The notes under the pieces are model-generated. The model was not told the origin of the DNA. It did no database searches and saw only the letters and a list, made by a program, of their open reading frames with translations. From the NCBI RefSeq assembly GCF_008973665.1, contig NZ_WACP01000013.1, positions 124,001 to 188,000 of the forward strand: a stretch of DNA of 64,000 nucleotides, given 5' to 3'. Of the stretch, positions 58,265 to 64,000 are shown in pieces. Position numbers and translations under genes: made by a program. The stretch is from Paenibacillus tengchongensis (GTDB lineage: Bacteria > Bacillota > Bacilli > Paenibacillales > Paenibacillaceae). How positions within the stretch are numbered: position 1 is the first letter of the stretch; the number at the start of each line of letters is the position of its first letter.

Positions 58265-60583
58265 ATGCGCGAGACAATATCAATGGACAAAGGCTGGAAA
58301 TTCCACCTGGGGGATTTCACAGAGCCGAGAAACCGCTGGGCCTGGGGGAAATCAGGCTCCTGGAACCAGGGGCCGGAAAGTATCGGATTCGACGACAGCG
58401 CATGGAGAGAGGTCGACGTGCCCCATGATTTTGTCATTGAAGGGGAGCCTCAGCCGTACATGGTCAATGAATTCAATGATAAAGACAACGCCATACCGGA
58501 AATGCAGAGCGTCAATAACATGCATACGACCGCCGGATCCTTGGTAAAGAATGTCGGGTGGTATCGTAAGCGCTTTTACATTCCTGGGGAGGATAAGGGG
58601 AAGAGGATTGTTTTTATTTTTGACGGCATCTACAGGGACAGTTCCATCTTTGTAAATAACTTTTTTGTGGAAAAGCATTTAAGCGGCTACACCGGCATCC
58701 ACTGTGATATTACCGACTTGATCAATTACGGCGGCGATAACGTGATTTCCGTGCGGGCGGACGCCAGAGGCGCGGAAGGCTGGTTCTATGAGGGCGGCGG
58801 TATTTACAGGCACACTTATCTGCAGAAGACCGCCAAAGTGCACATCGATCATGTATTTGTCTCCTGTGAGGTTGACCCGGAGCGGCTGGCGGCCAAAATT
58901 AAGGTGAAGACGGAGGTGGACAATGGGCAGTCCGCCCGGATTCGGCTGGTTACCGAGATTATCAATCCGGACGGTGACGGTGTGGGAGCCATGCAGACAG
59001 AGCTCTTGGATGAATGTGTGGAACAGGAGGTTCATCTGTCCGGTGTATCGCTATGGGATCTGGATGCTCCGCATATGTATAGGGCTGTGTGCAGGGCCTA
59101 CATTGACGATGAGCTGACGGATGAATACAGCGCCGGCTTCGGTATCCGGGACATTAAGTTTACCGGGGATGAAGGCTTCTTCCTTAACGGCAGAAGTGTC
59201 AAAATCAAGGGAGTCTGCGCTCACCAGAACCATGGCGGACTGGGCACCGCGCTGCCGGATGAAATCTATACGTACCGCATTCAGAAGCTGAAGGAAATGG
59301 GCTGCAATGCTTACCGGACCTCGCATTATCCGCCTACGCCGGAGCTGCTGGACGTCTGTGACCGGCTGGGGATGCTTGTGATGGACGAGACCCGGCTGCT
59401 CTCCAGCGCCAGGGAGGATCTTACGCAGCTTGAATTCATGGTGCGGCGCGACCGCAACCATCCTTCTGTCATCATGTACTCCATCGGCAACGAGGAAGCG
59501 CAGTCACAGACCACACCCCAGGGCGCCAGAATTGCCGGCACGATGATAGAGCGGGTCCGTAAGCTTGATGATACCCGGCCGGTAACGATGGGCCTCCTGA
59601 TGTGGGATCTGGCCAATAAACGCCCGATTGAAGACATCTCCGACATTGCCGGCATCTCTGAGCAGCTCGACATCGCCGGGTTTAACTATCAGGATCACCG
59701 GTGGCAGGAATACCATGAACGGTATCCGAAGCAGCCGATGATCTGTACGGAGCAGGGAACCTTCAAATCCACAAGAGGCTGTTATAATACAGAAGCGGAG
59801 AAGGGGCATCTGGCGGTCACCGACAAGACGGAAAGCTCATATATGAAGGGTGCCCAGCAGTGGCGTGCTGCAAAGCCCCCGTATATGAGCGGGCTTTTTC
59901 TCTGGACAGGCTTCGATTATTACGGTGAACCGAGCCCGTATGCCTGGCCCGCGACCAGCTCTCAGTTCGGTATTATGGACCTTTGCGGCTACCCGAAGGA
60001 CTTCTACTATTACTACAAAGCCTGGTGGACGGACGAGGAGGTGCTACATGTCTTCCCGCACTGGAACGGTGAGCCGGGTGAGAGGAAGGATGTGCATGTC
60101 TTCGCTAACTTTGATGAAGTCGAGCTGGCGGTGAACGGGAGAAGCCTGGGAATTAAGAAGATGGAGACGGATGGCTATTTGGAATGGGAGCATATCACCT
60201 ATGAACCGGGAGAACTGCGAGCCAAAGGGTATCGGGACGGTGTTCTCTTGAAGGAGGAGATTATCAGAACGACCGAGTCTCCGTACCGGGTAGTGTTAAG
60301 CCTTGATTACCAGGAGAATGATATCGCGGTCATCAAGGCGGAGGTGCAGGATGAGCAGGGCCTGAGGGTACCGGATGCCGGCAATGAGCTTATGTTCGTG
60401 CTGGAAGGGGAGGTTGAGCTGCTCGGCACCGCTAACGGCGACCCGTCGGACCATACGCTTGCCCATAGCAGTGTGCGCAAGGCTTTCAACGGACTGGCTC
60501 AGGCTATTGTCCGCTTCGGCGGCCGGGCGGTGGTTACTGTGCGGTCAGACGGGCTGGAAGGCAAGGAATTGGTTATAGAGTAG
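58265..60583 (+). CDS. GH2 beta-galactosidase/glycosidase
   Basis: 772 residues, no signal peptide, so cytoplasmic. Domains in order: sugar-binding jelly roll (SWNQGPESIGFDDSAWREVDVPHDFVIEG), Ig-like (about 190-300), TIM barrel with NRNHPSVIMYSIGNEEAQ (acid/base Glu410) and QPMICTEQGTFKST (nucleophile Glu496), then the C-terminal DUF4982-like and Ig-like domains (LHVFPHWNGEPGERKDVHVFANFDEVELAVNGRSLG, YRVVLSLDYQENDIAVIKAEVQDEQGLRVPDAGNE). That layout is typical of Gram-positive GH2 beta-galactosidases; glucuronidase is an alternative. ATG 58265 follows GGGAGGGACATCAA. Regulated perhaps by the divergent WYL pair. Confidence 0.92.
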   Translation: MRETISMDKGWKFHLGDFTEPRNRWAWGKSGSWNQGPESIGFDDSAWREVDVPHDFVIEGEPQPYMVNEFNDKDNAIPEMQSVNNMHTTAGSLVKNVGWYRKRFYIPGEDKGKRIVFIFDGIYRDSSIFVNNFFVEKHLSGYTGIHCDITDLINYGGDNVISVRADARGAEGWFYEGGGIYRHTYLQKTAKVHIDHVFVSCEVDPERLAAKIKVKTEVDNGQSARIRLVTEIINPDGDGVGAMQTELLDECVEQEVHLSGVSLWDLDAPHMYRAVCRAYIDDELTDEYSAGFGIRDIKFTGDEGFFLNGRSVKIKGVCAHQNHGGLGTALPDEIYTYRIQKLKEMGCNAYRTSHYPPTPELLDVCDRLGMLVMDETRLLSSAREDLTQLEFMVRRDRNHPSVIMYSIGNEEAQSQTTPQGARIAGTMIERVRKLDDTRPVTMGLLMWDLANKRPIEDISDIAGISEQLDIAGFNYQDHRWQEYHERYPKQPMICTEQGTFKSTRGCYNTEAEKGHLAVTDKTESSYMKGAQQWRAAKPPYMSGLFLWTGFDYYGEPSPYAWPATSSQFGIMDLCGYPKDFYYYYKAWWTDEEVLHVFPHWNGEPGERKDVHVFANFDEVELAVNGRSLGIKKMETDGYLEWEHITYEPGELRAKGYRDGVLLKEEIIRTTESPYRVVLSLDYQENDIAVIKAEVQDEQGLRVPDAGNELMFVLEGEVELLGTANGDPSDHTLAHSSVRKAFNGLAQAIVRFGGRAVVTVRSDGLEGKELVIE

Positions 60584-61098
60584 AAGGTGTACCCGCCCCG
60601 GCTTGCCAGCTAACGGAGGGTACGCCCATATTTCTGCCGAAGTTACGATTTCGCAGACCTTGCGGACTCAGGAGGCCTTATAACGGGGACTTAGCTCTAT
60701 GGATGCGCTATCATCTTCAAATAAGGTCACTGGAGTCCGTTACGGTGGATCATTGGCGCAACACCGGGAAATAGCGGCGCCTGGGTCTGTTAGCGTGAAA
60801 GTACTGGCACAGTCCCCCACCGGGAGCAGACTCGTCAGCATCAATCCTAGAGGAGTTGTCCTAAAGCGGCCGGTTCATGGCTTCTAGGACAGCTCTTTTT
60901 TGGCTTGAGCAGAGGGGTTGTAATACATCCACCCTGTTCGGGGAGGTTTAAAGATGCAATAATTTGGTCAGTAATGAGTGGTTCGCTTGAGGAGAAAGTT
61001 CAGACCGTGCCGTAAGCAGAGCGGTGCTCTGGGCGTGCCGTAAGCAGATCGGTAGCTCGGAGCATACGGAAAGTAAAGCGGGAGCAGGAGGACGCGAT
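60584..61098. other. Intergenic repeat region with terminator
   Basis: No gene. Inverted pair GCGGACTCAGGAGGCCTTAT (about 60663-60682) / ATAAGGTCACTGGAGTCCGT (about 60722-60741) is part of an imperfect palindrome of the kind scattered between Paenibacillus genes. A strong terminator lies at 60853-60901. After it the sequence is plain, with the AGGAGG ribosome site of the next gene at its end. Confidence 0.5.
60853..60901 (+). terminator. Rho-independent terminator
   Basis: GAGTTGTCCTA (60853-60863) pairs with TAGGACAGCTC (60885-60895) with one G-T-type mismatch, followed by TTTTTT. Confidence 0.8.
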
Positions 61099-61908
61099 AT
61101 GACGGAAATGCATCACCAAATTTCAGAGCAGTTAAGCCGGATTGAACGGGAAGAGCAGGTGCAGATTGTCTATGCCTGTGAATCCGGCAGCCGGGCCTGG
61201 GGCTTTCCCTCGCAGGACAGCGATTATGATGTGCGATTCATCTATGTCCGTCCGGTGGAGTGGTACTTGTCCATTGAAGATAAGCGGGATGTCATCGAGC
61301 GCCCGATCAATAATATGCTGGACATGAGCGGCTGGGACCTGCGCAAAGCGCTGCGGCTGTTCCGCAAGTCGAACCCGCCGCTGCTGGAGTGGCTGCAGTC
61401 GCCGATTGTGTACCGGGAGAATCATAGCGCCGCGGAGCAGATCCGCAGTCTATCGCCGCTGACCTTCTCGCCAAGGTCCTGCATGTATCACTATCTGCAT
61501 ATGGCGAAGGGCAATTACCGGCAGTATTTGCAGGGTGAACGCGTCCGGATCAAGAAGTACTTCTATGTGCTGCGGCCGATTCTGGCCTGTGAATGGATTG
61601 CGAAGCACGGCAGCATGCCGCCGATGGAGTTTGCCCGGCTTGCCGGTGACCTTGTGCCTGCGGACAGCAGGCTGAAGGCAAGCGTAGACGAGCTGCTGGT
61701 CCGCAAGCGGGCGGGCGAGGAGATGGACAACGAGCCGAGAATTCACGTGATTAATGATTATCTGGAGGAGCGGATCCTGCACTATGAACAGGCGGCCGCA
61801 GCGGTTCCGCCAGGCGCCGGGGATCAAAGTGAACGGTTGGATAGGCTGTTTCTCTCGGTGCTGCAGGAGGTATGGGGGCACGGGCAGGGTAGGATTTTTA
61901 CTATATAA
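61099..61908 (+). CDS. Nucleotidyltransferase-domain protein (YcgL-like)
   Basis: 269 residues. The DNA polymerase beta-type nucleotidyltransferase motif is plain: YACESGSRAWGFPSQDSDYDVRFIYVRP (about 24-51), i.e. GS-x-A-x-G followed by D-x-D. The remainder (MYHYLHMAKGNYRQYLQGERVRIKKYFYVLRPILACEWI) is typical of the YcgL/DUF4269-neighbour family found next to rtcB in many bacteria. ATG 61099 follows AGGAGGACGCGAT. RtcB begins 15 bp later, so both are probably co-transcribed and act on RNA ends, perhaps adding nucleotides (to tRNA) before ligation. Confidence 0.85.
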   Translation: MTEMHHQISEQLSRIEREEQVQIVYACESGSRAWGFPSQDSDYDVRFIYVRPVEWYLSIEDKRDVIERPINNMLDMSGWDLRKALRLFRKSNPPLLEWLQSPIVYRENHSAAEQIRSLSPLTFSPRSCMYHYLHMAKGNYRQYLQGERVRIKKYFYVLRPILACEWIAKHGSMPPMEFARLAGDLVPADSRLKASVDELLVRKRAGEEMDNEPRIHVINDYLEERILHYEQAAAAVPPGAGDQSERLDRLFLSVLQEVWGHGQGRIFTI

Positions 61909-61923
61909 CAGGAGTTGAAGCGG

Positions 61924-63150
61924 ATGGCTTACCAAACCATCGATAATGTACGTGTCTGGGGCAAACCTGACGAGGGCGCGCTGGCTCAGGCCAAAATATG
62001 TGCGGAGTACGGCCAGGTGGTGCAGACGCTGCTGATGGCGGATCATCATAAAGGATACAGCCAGCCGATAGGTGGTGTGGTCGTGTATGACGGACAAATC
62101 TCACCTTCCGGCGTAGGTTACGACATTGCCTGCGGCAACAAAGCGGTGCGGACCGGCTTGTCCGCCAAGGACGTTAAGCCGAAGCTCCCGCAGATTATGG
62201 ATCAAATTGCCCGTAAAATCTCCTTCGGGGTCGGGCGGATTAACAATGAGAAGGTCGATCATGAACTGTTTGATGATCCGGATTGGGATGTCTTTAAGGC
62301 TGTGGGCGTACAGGAGCACGACAAGCTGAAGCTGCTGGCCCGCAATCAGCTGGGGACGGTCGGCAGCGGCAATCATTTTGTGGACCTGTTCGAGGAAGCG
62401 GAGACGGGGGCCTTGTGGGTGGCCAATCATTTCGGCAGCAGAGGGTTCGGGCATAAGACAGCCAGCGGTTTCATCAATCTGGCGGCAGGCAGAGCGTTTC
62501 TGGCGAACGCCCCGGGAGAGAAGATGGATCAGCCTCCGGTGCTGCTGGATCTCAACAGTGAGCTGGGCGAGATGTATTACCGGGCGATGAAGCTGGCCGG
62601 ACGCTATGCCTATGCGGGAAGAGACGAAGTGATGCGGCAGGTGCTGAAGATTCTGGGCACCGGCGCTGAGCTGGAGGTGCATAACCACCATAACTATGCC
62701 TGGAAGGAGAACCATAACGGCCGGGAAGTGGTTGTGGTGCGTAAAGGAGCTACTCCGTCAGCGCCGGGTCAGATCGGATTTATCGGCGGCAGCATGGGCG
62801 ATATTTCCGTGATCGTCAGAGGCAAGGACAGTGCAGAGAACCGTGAGGCCTACTACAGCACCGTTCACGGTGCGGGACGGTTGATGAGCCGCACTCAGGC
62901 TGCAGGCAAAATGAACTGGAAGACCCGCACGCGCAGCGGCGGGCTGATTACTCCAGAGCAGATGGCTGCAGCCGTATCGGCATACGGCGTAGAGCTGCGC
63001 GGCGCAGGCACGGACGAGAGCCCGTTCGTCTACCGGAAGCTGCAGGAGGTGCTGGATGCCCATGCGGAGACCGTAGAGGTCATGCATGGGCTGAAGCCGG
63101 TCGGTGTCTGTATGGCCGGGGCCGATGAATTCGACCCGTACAAGGATTAA
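61924..63150 (+). CDS. rtcB: RtcB RNA ligase
   Basis: 408-residue GTP-dependent ligase that joins RNA 3'-phosphate or 2',3'-cyclic phosphate ends to 5'-OH ends. Metal-site Cys70 in GVGYDIACGNKAVRTG, then GTVGSGNHFVDLFEE, VHNHHNYAWKEN, the RKGATPS motif and TVHGAGRLMSRTQA with the His that becomes guanylylated. Length and motifs are complete. ATG 61924 follows AGGAGTTGAAGCGG; TTG 61915 is in frame but overlaps that site. It is the second gene of a nucleotidyltransferase-rtcB unit, a known RNA repair pair. Confidence 0.95.
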   Translation: MAYQTIDNVRVWGKPDEGALAQAKICAEYGQVVQTLLMADHHKGYSQPIGGVVVYDGQISPSGVGYDIACGNKAVRTGLSAKDVKPKLPQIMDQIARKISFGVGRINNEKVDHELFDDPDWDVFKAVGVQEHDKLKLLARNQLGTVGSGNHFVDLFEEAETGALWVANHFGSRGFGHKTASGFINLAAGRAFLANAPGEKMDQPPVLLDLNSELGEMYYRAMKLAGRYAYAGRDEVMRQVLKILGTGAELEVHNHHNYAWKENHNGREVVVVRKGATPSAPGQIGFIGGSMGDISVIVRGKDSAENREAYYSTVHGAGRLMSRTQAAGKMNWKTRTRSGGLITPEQMAAAVSAYGVELRGAGTDESPFVYRKLQEVLDAHAETVEVMHGLKPVGVCMAGADEFDPYKD

Positions 63151-64000
63151 TTATGCTGCCGTTGAATTTTTTCCGGCTGCCACTCTCAGCTTTGTGCGGG
63201 TGCTGAGCAGGAAGCCTACGAGGGAAGCCAGCAGCTGCTGGAACACCATACCCAGCACGACCGGAACGGCTACCGGCGCGGGAAAGTACGAGACGGCAAG
63301 CACGGCGCCGGCGCTGATATTGCGCATGCCGCCATTGAAGACGAGGGCGACTTCGTCTGCCTCGTTCCAGCGCAGCAGCCCCGCGATCAGGAAGCAAATC
63401 GCATAGCCCGTAGAGGCGAGCAGCACGATCACACCGGCCAGCAGCACCAGCTGCAGGTCGATATCGGCCAGATATGGCGAAATTACAGACCCGTTAATCA
63501 TGATGACGATAGCCATGAACAGCTTGGAGAACGGATTCAGTCTGGGGCTCCAGCGGGGAGCGACGGCGCCCTTGCTCCATTCATTGAGCACCATGCCGAG
63601 CAGGGAGGGCACGACGATCATCCAGAAGAGGCTGCCCATCATCGCCCAGACATCCAGCTTCACGCTGGTTCCAATCAGCACCGACAGCACGCCGGGAACA
63701 GCAAAAGGAGCCAGCAGCGTATCAATCAGAATGATTGACAGGGTCAGCGCGGTATTGCCTTTATAGATACTGACCCAGATGAAGCTGCTTACGCCTGTAG
63801 GGATTACTGCGGCAAGCACCAGCCCGGTAATGGTGTACTGATCCCCGGAGTACAGCACATTTCCGAATCCGAAGGCGACCAGAGGCATCGCAATATGCAG
63901 GACGAATATACAGGCGAATAGGGGCAGCGGTCTTTTGAGAACATTCAGAAAATCCTTAAATCCCAGGCTGATGCTTCCGGCAAACGTCATAAACGCAAAC
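63151..64000 (-). CDS. Bile acid:sodium symporter (BASS) family protein (5' end outside window)
   Basis: Membrane transporter with about nine helices visible (283 codons in the window), missing the N-terminal ~40 residues. Family markers: AAVIPTGVSSFIWVSIYKGNTALTLSIILIDTLLAPF (crossover helix TM4), and NGGMRNISAGAVLAVSYFP (TM9). BASS proteins of bacteria carry organic anions such as pantoate or arsenite-like compounds with Na+. The frame stays open past the in-frame ATG at 63990 (FAFMTFAGS), so the true start lies right of 64000. It converges on rtcB with almost no gap. Confidence 0.87.
   Translation of the reverse strand, partial: FAFMTFAGSISLGFKDFLNVLKRPLPLFACIFVLHIAMPLVAFGFGNVLYSGDQYTITGLVLAAVIPTGVSSFIWVSIYKGNTALTLSIILIDTLLAPFAVPGVLSVLIGTSVKLDVWAMMGSLFWMIVVPSLLGMVLNEWSKGAVAPRWSPRLNPFSKLFMAIVIMINGSVISPYLADIDLQLVLLAGVIVLLASTGYAICFLIAGLLRWNEADEVALVFNGGMRNISAGAVLAVSYFPAPVAVPVVLGMVFQQLLASLVGFLLSTRTKLRVAAGKNSTAA

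Noticed and set aside
1..64000. CRISPR array, rRNA operon, integrase or complete insertion sequence
   Set aside because: Looked for regular direct repeats with spacers, rRNA signature sequences, and transposase or recombinase motifs (DDE, tyrosine or serine recombinase) and saw none.

Overview
The window looks like chromosomal DNA of a Paenibacillus-type, spore-forming, plant/soil Firmicute. The grounds are strong AGGAGG-type ribosome binding sites with frequent TTG/GTG starts, a Spo0E-like phosphatase domain, an S-layer-homology (SLH) anchored GH16 enzyme, a GH11 xylanase, a GH2 beta-galactosidase, DUF4317, paired WYL regulators and small Hol_Tox-type peptides. No database search was possible, so family names come from recognising motifs and the genus is an inference.

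Layout. 1-3.6 kb: a GH16/SLH surface glucanase cut by the left edge, an SDR reductase, and a MazE-like antitoxin whose MazF partner is reduced to a stub. 3.6-7.7 kb: a small-molecule kinase, type I toxin-antitoxin copy A, a C45-type lipoprotein hydrolase and a tRNA-dihydrouridine synthase (dus). 7.7-14.2 kb: mostly proteins of unknown function. They include an 824-residue protein overlapping a 119-residue acidic protein, a block bracketed by two copies of the dus 3' end. A frameshifted pseudogene, a SEC-C protein, an SF0329-like protein and a DJ-1/PfpI protein follow.

14.4-28.5 kb is an accessory defence region. It carries an AbiEi/AbiEii pair, a MazG-like hydrolase next to a nuclease-DUF2075 helicase, a broken second copy of the SF0329-like gene, and then a visibly AT-rich cassette (about 18.7-23.9 kb) with a C5-cytosine methyltransferase, an McrB-like AAA+ NTPase and a DUF2357/PD-(D/E)XK nuclease (LlaJI/BsuMI-like restriction-modification). 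After it come two XRE regulators, a Spo0E-DUF6809 fusion, the 3' remnant of another DUF2357 gene (with its last 33 bp copied again 1.8 kb further on) and type I toxin-antitoxin copy B.

28.6-41.6 kb: a membrane GGDEF-EAL c-di-GMP enzyme, a YxjG-like methionine synthase, a heterodimeric ABC exporter, a Cthe_2159-like beta-helix lipoprotein, a degraded third toxin-antitoxin copy, a structured non-coding stretch and an SPFH protein. 41.7-46.4 kb: a TetR-controlled operon of NCS1 permease, DUF917 and hydantoinase/oxoprolinase genes, probably for uptake and opening of a cyclic amide. 46.6-64 kb: a methyltransferase, a DinB protein, toxin-antitoxin copy D, DUF4317, a xylanase with a probable CcpA (cre) site in its promoter, a SUMF1-type lipoprotein, an AraC regulator, a kinase-GNAT fusion, a decayed RNA-ligase-domain gene, two WYL regulators, a GH2 enzyme, a nucleotidyltransferase-RtcB RNA-repair pair and a bile-acid-type symporter cut by the right edge.

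Three themes recur. The first is a dispersed family of type I toxin-antitoxin modules: three apparently intact and one decayed, each with a toxin peptide on the minus strand, a converging antisense RNA and a shared bidirectional terminator. The second is duplicated gene 3' ends beside accessory genes, a trace of repeated recombination. The third is the defence cluster itself. The best candidates for undescribed biology are the 824/119-residue pair inside the dus repeats and the MazG / nuclease-DUF2075 pair.
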